A DNA stretch of 35,764 nucleotides from Acanthaster planci (taxonomy: Eukaryota; Echinodermata; Asteroidea; Valvatida; Acanthasteridae), in contig NW_019091580.1 of NCBI RefSeq assembly GCF_001949145.1, positions 300,998 through 336,761 on the forward strand, given 5' to 3'. Shown here one piece after another: positions 1 to 11,200 of this stretch; the first letter of the stretch is position 1; every line of letters begins with the position of its first letter. Below the pieces are notes generated by a model that worked only from the letters and a program-made list of their open reading frames with translations, did no database searches and was not told where the DNA came from. The position numbers were made by a program, and so were the translations under genes.

Positions 1-194
1 TCATACTCACAGGGCCAAGGATACAGAGGTAGGCTAGTCCAGTCGTAGCTGGCCCTAGTCAGGTAGTGCAGGGCTACATGTACATGTAGGTGTTGATGTG
101 TTGGTCAATTGGTCAAATACATGTACATGTACATGTAGGGCCTACACGTAACGTATAGTTTTCACAGCATACCGGTACATGTACAAGCTTTACA

Positions 195-1403
195 GTCACT
201 TCGCCCCATTTCAACTTCACCCCTAATCACTTCGCCCCGTCAACACTTTGCCCCATCTCCACTTCGCCCCATCTCCACTTCACCCCATCCCGTCTTTGCC
301 ATTTCCCGTCCGTGCTTGAGTGTAGCAAGAACAAGCCTCTTCAAAATATGGTTGAGAGAGGAGTTCCACATATGGCATGGAGTAATACACGTACAGTATA
401 TAGAAAACTCTACAGCATTCAATAAATTAATGTCGAGTGCGTTGTCCATGGTGAATTAATACATGTTTGGACTAGCACTGGGTTTATTTCTCATCCTCTT
501 CAAGTTTATTCCAAAGGAATACACAAGTCTGTACACATCACCTCGTTCTGGTACAGGTAACTGTCGATGTATCCAGACAGGTGCCAGGGCGCGGATAAAC
601 CTCGGCATGCCATGGCAGGAAATTTTATAGAAACATGCTCGCTTCAAGTACATACGAGCAAAACAACCTACATTGTAAATTGAATTCATGAACACAGAAA
701 CAACACACACAGACAGGATACTAAGTTATGGAAGTTAACTTGAATCTTGCAACATTGATGTTTTTGTTCGATGCAAGGGGTCGTGTACATGTACAATGTA
801 CATGCGATCCCCACGGGATAAATACATGTAGGCTGGTTGCCATATTCCATCACACATGGTTTTGCATGGGTGTGGCAAGGCGGGAGCCAGCGCTTTGCGC
901 ACGCGTTTTTACCACAACGAAACATGAAGAGAACTCATGAAATTAACAGAAGCTGCTTTTCACATGTTGCAAAAAACCGGAAAACGATGTAAACACCAGC
1001 GTCATAATGCAAAAAATGTTGTTCTGAGCTGTTTTGAAGACAGAAATGAAACAGGATTTATTTATTTGTCGTTCTTATATGTATTAAATTCGTTTTCTCC
1101 AAGTTGGCAATAAAAAATTTAGGGTCTTGCTGAAAATTTTGGGTCGGTCTGGAAATCAGAAGCATTGTTTTAGCGTTTGCAAGTTGGATTCTCCAACCGT
1201 TATTTGGGTACTCACATGTCAATAATTTTGTTTGTGACATCTAGGCCTATGCTTCTGTTAGGCCTACTAACTAGACAGAATGAATGATAATCGGTGGGGT
1301 GAAGTGGGTATGGGCCCAAGTACATGTACTAGGAATGAGTTAAAGACTAAAGTGGCGATGGGGCGAAGTAGTTAGGGGTGAAGTGGCGATGGGGCGAAGT
1401 GAC
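195..1403. mobile_element. Foldback-like element with terminal inverted repeats built of short tandem units
   Basis: The left end (195-250) and the reverse complement of the right end (1352-1403) align over about 55 bases, starting GTCACTTCGCCCCAT on both sides and continuing through ACTTCACCCCTAA. Each arm is made of short repeats of the form CACTTCGCCCCAT; the left arm continues the units to about 298 and the right arm begins near 1293. Inverted ends made of short direct repeats are the hallmark of foldback-type DNA elements. The roughly 1 kb interior contains no recognisable transposase, so it would be non-autonomous. No clear target-site duplication is visible. Alternatively it could be two inverted copies of a minisatellite. 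Confidence 0.6.
196..298. repeat. Minisatellite-like left arm, CACTTCGCCCCAT units
   Basis: About six imperfect units of 15-17 bases built on CACTTCGCCCCAT / CACTTCACCCCAT lie in tandem. The same units appear inverted at 1293-1403. The array is C-rich on this strand and lacks any open coding signal. Confidence 0.75.
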
Positions 1404-4139
1404 CAACCCGCCATGTACAGCTACAACTGTGTAAAATTCACACTTACATGTATAGGGGCCCTAATTATTTTGTTAAGGGTAGCACTACAAAAAACACAAT
1501 TTAGAGCGCCCTCTGCTGCGCAGTGTTTGTGAACAACTTCAACTTACAAAATACCGGTAACATGTGGGCCCCTAGCCCCACTAGTGTGGCACAGACTCTC
1601 ACTCCCGCTCCATCCTTAGCCACACATTTGTATACGATTGCCCTAATACTAAGCCCCTACCACTACGGCCTATGGATGTTGATTTCGCAAAGGGTAACGT
1701 TACAGAAAACTTACAGGCATTTCCGGGTCGTCGCCAAACATAAACTCTGTCATTTTAATAGCTAGCACTTCTTAGTAAAGTCATGATGAAATAAAAGCAA
1801 TGACATCACACGGTAGAAGGGACATTCAGCTATAACAGGACAGATTTTCATGGCATGAAGTGTCCGTCATGTCCGTCGTGTGCCAACTAAAATGTATTGA
1901 AATCCAGCAATATAATGACGCCCTCTATCGGCCAATTCGTAATTTCGACATGTATATGTACACACGCTGTGAACCAGCCATGGCCCAATCGTGGAAAGGT
2001 TGTACACAAAATGCCACTGGGAAAAGTGTATATTTTAAAAAGTGATATATATTTCTTCAAGGTCGTTGAGATCTACATATCCATTTTCCCCCATTTTTGA
2101 GGAGAATTTTTCCCCCCGACGCAGATGTTCTTTGGGCGCTTTTTTATTTTTTTTCACGTCTAGTACCACGATTGAGTTGTTGAGCGACCTCACATTTTTC
2201 ACAATAAGAATGGTCTCGTCAATAAATCTCGAGTTTAGTGCCTTCATCTCATTCTCTTAATTGTTTGATTTCATTATAATAAAATGAAAATGAGCAGTAA
2301 ACATCCTTTAGTAGAAGTTTTTTTTTAAATGTCAAAAGATATTATATCTGTGAGAAATACACGGCGCTAAAAATAGACAAACTATCTTACACGTCGTAAT
2401 GAATTATTCTTTTATGAGTACTTTTAAGTTACAATAACTTTGTCAATATTGCGATTATTGATTGTTAACTGATTAATTAAAGAGCAATAAATTGATATCT
2501 AGAGTTTATAAGTTCTGCTGAAAGGTTCCAATGAAATTTTATTTGGCATGGTTTTTCGTTTTTATTTAGTTTTTTTCCGAAGTGCAAGAGTGAACTCTAA
2601 CACGGGTCATACGCATAGAGTTGGATATTAAATGGATTATAATATTATATCCAATGGCCATACGTCACCACGTGCACATGACACGAGCTCACCACTGAAT
2701 GTACATGCGCAGATTATAAGTTAGTGACCAGTGACAGTTGGTATTGGTTTTTGTACGACCCGGGATTTTTTTTCAGTGCTATGGCACTCCGAGTGGAGTG
2801 GCCCCCCGAAAGCACTGTGCACTATGCATTAATAACTTTCTACGTTTTGTCAGAGTAGGTTCTACTTTAGGACACAAAAAAGTCTCTAGTTTCTGGTCAG
2901 GAGCAGGTTCCAAAAGTGGTGCGGCGACACAGCTTTTTTACCCTTACTTTTTTCTGGAAGTGATGTAATGTACGTGTAACGCGCGATGTCCATTGCGACT
3001 GAATGCGTGCGTACTGGCCCTCGCACTTTTTACGATCTTTGCTTTTTACTGTCTAAAAGCATTTTCAGCTTGTATGTGATGACTTGTACGCGGGACGTCA
3101 TGAGACCACCTCAATTGTCTGGTTCCCAGATGTAAATCTTTACAGAAATAATAAAGTCGTCTGAAAAAGGGTGCCCGACTAAAATGTATGGGAACTAGAT
3201 GGACTCCTTCACCGTACATATTACACAACTGTACCCCATCAAAACACGTAATAGCAGGATTCCAGTGGATTAAGCAAGTTTTAAGCAGGCTTGACAGCCT
3301 TTGGAAATAATTTTATACCAAATAAAAAGCTGTTTTTATTTTGCTGACGCACAGGTCTACGGCGACGCGCACACTGATCATAAACCAGAGACTTTTTTAA
3401 AGGCCTTATAGTGTAATTCGACAACCAGAATTAGAAGATATTATTACAGCGCTAACACAACGCTCTTATCTTGGGCAGGTGGTACTTGCGCGTAACACAC
3501 CTCTTCGGCCAATAGGGTGTCGTGATTTGCCAAATGCACGCGCGCGTCGAGCTAGCTGAAGAATGTGCGTGGGAGTGTGAGTGCCACAACAATTATGGCG
3601 TCTGGTCAGATTAGTATTCCATACTTGGTTTTCATGTTACACAGCTTGTTCAGATACTATGGTAGTGGCTAATATTTCTTCCAAACAATGTCGGCACGTG
3701 AATTTGTATGATTGATTTCTGTACTGTTCGTATGCTCTTTTGACAAAAAATGCCCTGTACGTTATTCACTCGTCGCCCAGCGCCCGAATAGGACGCTGGG
3801 AAGCTTAGGGCCGATGGCCTTGAACAGATTTGAGAGAGGGAGAGAAAAAACTTCTCACGGGGTCCCAGCTAACGAAGCGCAGAGCATTGTTGATAAGTTT
3901 CTGGCAGGCGCGCGAGTTCGCTCAATGCATTACAAAAGCGAGAATTATCGGTATTCTTCTTTTTCTTCTTTACTGCTGGAAATATTCTTACTACACTTTA
4001 TCTGTCCATCCAAAATTGATCAAGATGACCAATGACTGTAATATATCGCAAAAAAGACAAGTGATCGTGATATCTAGTGAGAAGATATATTACAACACTG
4101 TGATTGTACTAAGGTCATGTTTTTCGGACACTTTGCCCG
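1404..4139. other. Non-coding stretch upstream of DEAF1; no gene recognised
   Basis: Only short open frames without recognisable domains occur here, and none has a good exon context. It contains an AT-rich segment (about 2260-2580), an E-box-like CACGTG near 2670, and a nested inverted repeat at about 2777-2815 (AGTGCT ... CACTCC GAGT GGAGTG ... AGCACT). A CCAAT box at 3509-3513 lies about 80 bases before an ATG at 3595 that opens a 25-codon frame beginning MASGQISIPYL. That could be a first exon of an unseen gene, but nothing downstream supports it. Confidence 0.5.
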
Positions 4140-4782
4140 TACCAAAGCATTGTCATTGGCGAACCAAAAACGTTATGTAATGCTTTGCTAAGTAACAGGA
4201 AGTGATAACCTCGCGGTCGCAAGTCGTGCAGCAGCGAAACGTATAGCCAATGGGTTTTTTTTCTAGGAATTGAAAAAAAACACCTTCTTTTCACTACCAA
4301 TGAAAACAAATTCAAAATTAATATTTTTTTTAACGATGACGCGCTGCCAGCGCTCATCGTGACGCTTGCGATGTCGTACCGACGGGGGCTTTTAGAACTA
4401 TAGCTACGTCTATTGTCAGCACGTCCGCGTATTTCCAATGAGAAAAATTGCCCATCAAAAGCTAGGCCTATCTAGCGCCAGACAGCTTACATACTCGGAT
4501 ACGGCAGGGAACCAGCTTAATTGATACGGTTTTTTGTACGTCTCTAGTCTGGTAACCGATGTTTGCAGATTGCATTTGTTTATGTCCGGTACGTACATGA
4601 ACGTACTTGCTTCGGCCATTTTTGACGAAGTGGAGTCGAAATTCACCGATCCTAAAAAGTGCAATTTAATACTTTATTTTCGCTTCCGATGAACGCTGTT
4701 CCACCTTCAGTCTTTCTATGAATGTTAATAATATACTTTTGCCCTGTTAAGAGATCATATTCGGTCGAGTTCTTTCCAAACG
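4140..4782 (+). promoter_or_regulatory. Probable DEAF1 promoter and 5' UTR region with four CCAAT boxes
   Basis: Four CCAAT-type pentamers lie in the 640 bases before the DEAF1 start: an inverted ATTGG at 4155-4159 and direct CCAAT at 4247-4251, 4297-4301 and 4435-4439. Clustered CCAAT boxes are typical NF-Y sites of TATA-less animal promoters. No convincing TATA box is seen. The transcription start cannot be placed from sequence alone, and the assignment rests on position plus motif clustering. Confidence 0.4.
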
Positions 4783-5269
4783 ATGGAAAACACGGAAGCA
4801 TGCGAAGTGACTGAAGTGCCCGTCGGCATTGCCGAAGCGGGCAACATCGATATCCACAACGTTGCCGAGGAGTTACCGAACGCTGCCGATGACTCCGCAT
4901 TTAACGCTGGTGCAACTGATCACTCAAATGAGAACAGTGGTGACGGGCACGACGAAGGAATTACAACTTCTTCGGTCACAGATGAGGTTTTCCATCCACA
5001 TCCAGTGCACCCTGTGGGAATTCTGACCGCTGTGCCTGGGGCTGGTGGTCGAACCACACGGCTTGTCGCGATCGTCCAAGACTCCCAGCACCACGCTCAC
5101 CTTGTTGACGGCTTGAAGACTCCGGCTACGCCGTGTACACCTGGGACCCCTTCAGGGGACAAGCGGCAGCACTACGCCTGGGATGAGGTGGTACATTCCC
5201 CAAACGGCATTCTCCCTGTGCGATGTAGAAATGTCAGCGCTGAGTTGCACAAGAACAAACTTGGATCAG
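4783..5269 (+). CDS. DEAF1: DEAF1 coding exon 1: N-terminus and start of SAND domain
   Basis: It encodes residues 1-162 plus one base, beginning MENTEACEV and ending with the start of SAND ([19 protein letters not shown]). The donor is CAG|GTGATA. An acidic stretch rich in Asn, Asp and Glu is followed by a Pro/Thr-rich segment ([15 protein letters not shown]), like the region before SAND in other DEAF1 proteins. The open frame continues a few codons past the donor to a stop at 5290, so an unspliced transcript would be truncated inside SAND. Confidence 0.93.
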
Positions 5270-8200
5270 GTGATATCTTGGTCATGTGTTGAATAAACTT
5301 TAAAAAGGCAGTGGACGCTTGACTGTGGTCATGTGGTAGGCTAATTCAGGCATGCCAGGATTTAGGAGTTGATTACTTCGTGTACTTTGTGGGCCTAGTA
5401 GCTAGTACTACTGCTCTCAGTCACCCATCATGCTCATACAAGTACTCAAAGTCATTGTCATTTTCAGTGGGGGAATAGTCTACACTTATGGACGCAGCAT
5501 TTTGTACTCCCGATGATGTTGATAGCACTGCTTCAGGTCTCAGTTACTTCACTTTTTTCTACATAAGGATGGAGGGGAGTCCCCCAAAAGCAGTGCTTGT
5601 CGAGTAGGGACCCCCACTTACATAACAACACATACAGAGAGACATCACATTGGCATACATATACATACTGATAATAATTAGAAATCAACAAGAGATACTT
5701 GTAAGTACATGTACATGTATGGCCTGTAACTTGTAACCCTGTGAGAACTACATGTACTCAGTTTCCATGTAACTATTAAGTAAGCGCATCAAATATACAT
5801 ATACATGTTTAAACAATGATGGATTGGTCATATGTTTTAATGATGGATCTAGCGAGTTCCACAACTTGGGACCCTCGTGCCTTACTGTTTTAATTGCAAG
5901 TTTGGTGCGTACAGAGTTTTCATATTATTCCTACAGTCCTGGATATTATTGAACAAATGTAATTAACATGCATTTTCCATGATAGATATTTATTAACATA
6001 CACTCCCAGAAATTTGATAGTGAAGCCATTCAAAGCCTTTCAAATTGCTCAAGTCCTAAACATGTCAAAGAGATGTTCCAGTCACTTGACTTGGAATATT
6101 CCCACTATTCTACAATATTGATTAGTCCAAGAGATGATAATCTAGACCCAAATTTGTAAATTTGGCGTCACCAACATGTGTCACCAGGTTTGCCTTTGTG
6201 AGCATTCCCCCAGCCTTCAATTGTCATAATACATGTATACATATAGGCCTATCCGTTTTGTAAGTGACTTCATCATTCATACAGACACGCCACAATTTGG
6301 AGGCTCCAATTGGACGATTGGTGAAGTTGCGCAATAACTTCTGGTTCAGTGGTTCCAAGAACATAATGGTGATCAGTGCATTTAACTCTGTGTGCAGTGC
6401 ATGTGCAGTGGGCGTGGTTTAAACTGAAGTGATGTCACACTTACGAATCAGATAGGCCTGTCCATGTTGTAAAATCCAACAGGTAATCATGGTAATTGTA
6501 CATGTATGTTTATGGTCAACCAGATCTCCAGTACAGAGGCGAAACCACCTGTACCCATACTTGCAACACTAAACGAAAGTGGTGTGATTATTTGTGGTGT
6601 ACATGTACACAGGACACTTATACATGTATGTACATGCACATATACATGTATTTGCAGGAGGTAAGGGGCGTTGCATCAAATACCAAGACACTTGGTACAC
6701 CCCTTCAGAATTTGAGAACTTCTGTGGGCGAGGCAACAGCAAAGACTGGAAGAGGAGCATCCGCTATGGGGGGCGGACCTTGAACTGTCTGATAGAGGAA
6801 GGAATACTCACACCTCATGCTGCCTCCTGTACGTGTGGTGCCTGCTGTGATGATGAATCTGTGGTAAGCTTGACCTGATCTTGGCCTGGTTCATTGGATT
6901 CTTTGCATGAGGTATGCCCTCAGCAGTAAACAGGCAGTCAATAACTATTAATTATGCTAAGCCCCCCCCAAAGTCTCATTCATTTTTTTAAGGGAAGGAG
7001 CGCCCTCCTCCATTATTTTTTATAGCCGACACATTTTTCCAAGATGGTGGGTAGATCTATTTTCTTGACTCTGTCACTGATGTTTTTATGTCTAAAGGAG
7101 CTTTCACCATTACCAGGCTTTAAACTTGCATTCATGTATGTTAAGGTATCTGTATACACTGTGCATGTACATGCAACAATATAAATAGGTTGCAAGTTTA
7201 ACAATAAAATGAAAAACTAAAGAAATGAAAAAGAGGAGACAGGGGACTGTAAATTTGAAAAAAATTCTTATTCTACCTTATAGAGGGCCAGGTGTGCATC
7301 CATGTTGATGTTATTATTTTTTTTTTGTACAGGAATCCTCTCAGTCTGGTCCAGTCCGGCTCTTTGTACCGTACAAACGACGCAAACGAAACGAGAGTGA
7401 AAGTCTCCCACCGACCCCAACCATGAAGAAGAAAATGAAACTTAAGGATGGTAAAAATCCAGCGTTTAATCCCAAATTACTCCAGAGCAGTGGAGCCCTC
7501 TGCTTGAGTCTGCTGGGCTTACTGAAGTGAAAGATTGTGTTATAGCAGGGGTCGACATTAAGCGGGCCTACCTGCGCTTTTGCATCCGACAAACCATGAT
7601 TAGTGCCTGGTAACCCGTAATAAAGCGAGAGGTCGGGCACTGAAATTAGCGCCAGGCCATTACTGATCCTCTTTGAGGTGATGACACACTTAATTCCGAA
7701 AAAAATCGTAAAAAAAAAAAGTACTGTGGTGAGGGTAGGTTCAACAACCCTCCTTGTGTTAAAATGCCTGTTTTATACGTTTTCCAACTTACATTTGCAA
7801 TTATTGAAAAGAATCTTCTGTTATTTTCACAGTAGTGAAAACGTGCTCAAAGCAAGACTGCGCTGGTTCCTGCCGCGCAGCGCTGCACACATGCCAAAGA
7901 ATGCGCGATGGAATTGTGCCAGTCTATATGTCCGGGTCGAATACACTACATCGGCTGTAGCACAGAAAAATTGACCCCCCAAAATTTCTGACCTGCTAAC
8001 CCTATTTTTGAGAGGCATATAATCGAAAGCAAAACTATTATTTTTTGGCCTTAATATTACTTTACCTAAAATAGCTCCCGGGTTCAGTGAAACAGCTCCC
8101 AAAAAACCCTGAAATTTGAAAGGCCAGGAGCTATTTTTGGCTTCTGGGTATAAAAGCTTAATGTCAACCCCTGTAATAGGATATAGATGTAAGCTCAAAA

Positions 8201-11200
8201 ATCCAAATTTGTTGTCAGGTTGGGCAAACCTGATATGAAGCTTTGTTGTTATCGGCAAAGGCTTGATGGGAAGTTGCAGTAATTGGAAATTCATGCAGAA
8301 CTCGAGTCTGAGTTCTTCGTCTGAGCCTCGTACCACCTGAACATGTACCCGTATATGGTGCTGCTTGTCTAAATATACATGTATACTTTTTATACATGAA
8401 TTCAAAGTACAGTACTCAGTCTTACAGGTAACTCTGTAATGTACACGTACATGTAGCTTGCTTGATTCCCACTGTATCACCTTTCAACAAATTTAATTAC
8501 AAACTAATGGAAATAATTAAAGATTCTTTTTATTAGTCAGGCTTGTAAATTTTTTGGCACTTGTGAAATAATACACTGCAGAATGTACCTTGCCGTGCTT
8601 GTCGGCCTTTTCTAAATGACCAAAAACATAACTGCAGTCAGCTGGCACTTCCCAACTTCTGCCATGCGTACATGTATATACATGTATACGTACATGTAGA
8701 AGGGTTTTACAACTGAAATATCAAATTACCAGTGTCCTAACTTATAGTTCCTGTAAAGTGGCCATTCATATTATGGTTAAAAGAAAGTTTCTTTAAACTT
8801 AGGGTATAAAACTGTGCATAATGTACATGTAGGTCTGTTATTATCATTGGGTTATGTGGTGTGAACGTGTTTGGTTTAATGTCACAAATCCTGAGATACC
8901 AAGCAAGCACTTGCATTTATTAAAGTGTGAAATCAAAGAGTCACTTAGGGTTGGTCCAACATATGAACTTCTCCATTCTAATTTTGGACTGTTTTCTTTC
9001 TACCGTCAGCCCCTGAGGAAACCCGGTCCATAAGCCTGGACAGCACTGCCAGCCAGTTGGACGTGACCGGTGCCAACCTGGTACTCAGTCCCATGCCGCC
9101 AGGCACACCCAAGGCTGCGGGCACCTCAGACCTGGAGCATGAGCACTGGTGGCAACTGGAGGAGGTATGTACATACGTGTATGTGGGGCATCCCAGGGTC
9201 AGAGCTCATGTTTTGCTGGTGGTAGCTGCTTCTGTTGACCTTCATACAATTTCTGGCTGTCAGTACCTGAAGAATATGTTCAAGTGTGAGACTAAACACT
9301 ATTTTAGGGCCAGTTATTGCCGAACTGTGGAATGGTGTTTTTGGAAGTACAAGTGCATTTAGATTGGTAAACAAAGCAGGTGATCAAGGTGCTACAATGT
9401 TGAGTGACTCCAGTTTTTTTCCTGTCAAACCATGGATTTTAGGACCTGTTTGTTTCACGCAGATCTGGATCGTGGTCAGTAATCCGTTCTTGGTTCACTG
9501 ACACCAGAGCCCACCTTAACCGCTCCGAGCGGAACAAAAAAATAGTGTGATTTTGGTACTCACCGCATAGGCTTGCCATGGGGCGCGCGAGTATATGCTT
9601 GTTTCATGTGGAGCACGCCGAGTATGCGTAAATAATTTATTGGGGCATGTATGGTCTTTGTGTACACACAGAAGTGTGCAAGAACCCGCTTGTAACCACC
9701 TGTCTTTCTTTTGCCGATTGGGGGGTGCACTTCAGCTTGGGGCGGATAGATGAAGTGAACCAACGTTGGGGTGAGTGATCAAAACCCAGATCTGCGTGAA
9801 ACAAAACAGGCCTGTTTATGTAGTACCTGTCTGATCATGCAAGTTTTATTTTCTTGCTTCTACTAGACATTACAACCATTTCTGTCCTATTCAGCTTTGA
9901 CTTCTGGCTGTCCTCATGAAATAAGAAATGAGATGCGTATTCTGCTCATACAGACTGAACCTACACTGAAAAAGGAAACTGAATGATCACAGAGTGTCCC
10001 AAACAGCAAGTTTTATGGTCCTAATCCTCTGGGTGTAATGTATTGCACATGCAGATAAAATTTTACTGGGTTTGGCATGGTGAGGGCCAGGGTACAGACA
10101 TGGCAAACATTCATGTATCTGATACACAAAATGCACACGTTGAGACCACTCCGTCATTTGGCTTAAAAGAGGGAATAAAGTGCAATATTCCACTTTGTGT
10201 CAATACGTGTAAATGCCACAGATGGCCAACCAGCTTGCCCAGAATGTCCAGCAGCTGAAGACCTTGATAGAGCAGGCAAAGGCCCACTCTCAAGCCAGCA
10301 AGGAAACTGCTGTCCTGCACACCAAAATCATGCTTGATGCTGAGAAAAAGGAGGTAAGGCTTCGTGTGCCATTTGCATGTAGAAGGTGGGGATAGTTTGG
10401 CTTTTTTTTGGGGGGGGGGATTTATGCCTTTTTTTCTTCTGTTGTCTTTATGAGCATATGGGGAGTTCTGTGTAAAAAATAGTAAACTGATAATTTTGGA
10501 GAAAACTATGAAAATCTGCGTCTTGATTTACTCACCAGGCATTATCCAAAGCTCGTCTGGAGGCCCAGATGCAGTTCTCCCGAGCCATGATGGAGGCCAA
10601 AGCTGAGAAGGACAGTGCAGTGGCTCAGGCTCTGGCTCAGGCTAGGGCTGAGAAGATGGAAGCGGTCGCCAACGCCAAGACAACGCATCTGATCAAGGTG
10701 CACTTGAAATTGTCAAGAAAAACTCTGATTGCAAAGCTGTTTTGATTAGAGCCTTTTTTTATGCCCCACTAGCGGAACCGAACGGGCATACTGTTTCCAC
10801 CTTTCGTCCATGCATGGGTGTCTTTAGCCCTGTCCGCACTGGACTTTATTTTCCGAAGATTTTACTGAGCCGATGGGAAAATGAAAAATGGGCAAATTTT
10901 ACCACAGTCCGCACATGGACTGTCAATGCGAGATGTGTGGGAAAAGTAACCGAGCTATCACTATAATGGCACACGAGGGCGCTTTGCGTGACCTTTCGTG
11001 TTCACCCTTTGACCCAAGCACATGCGCACCTTTTACAAACTTCTGGTTGTGACAGTTCTTCCAATGATACATCGGTGGCCCCAATTAAACTTCCGGTTGT
11101 TTCAGTAATAATTCCTCACTTTTATTCGAGAGACTAGAGAACATGAAATCACTGCACAGCAACTAGAATTAAGCTTCGCGGTGTGTACGTGTATATACAT

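Noticed and set aside
4783-5292. Treating the first DEAF1 frame as a complete intronless gene
   Set aside because: It stops in the middle of the SAND domain just past a good GT donor, and the rest of SAND continues in phase at 6658.
7827-8480. A 217-codon minus-strand frame as a gene
   Set aside because: It runs through a transposon-like element inside a DEAF1 intron, has no recognisable domain, and low-complexity AT-rich DNA can give such a frame by chance.
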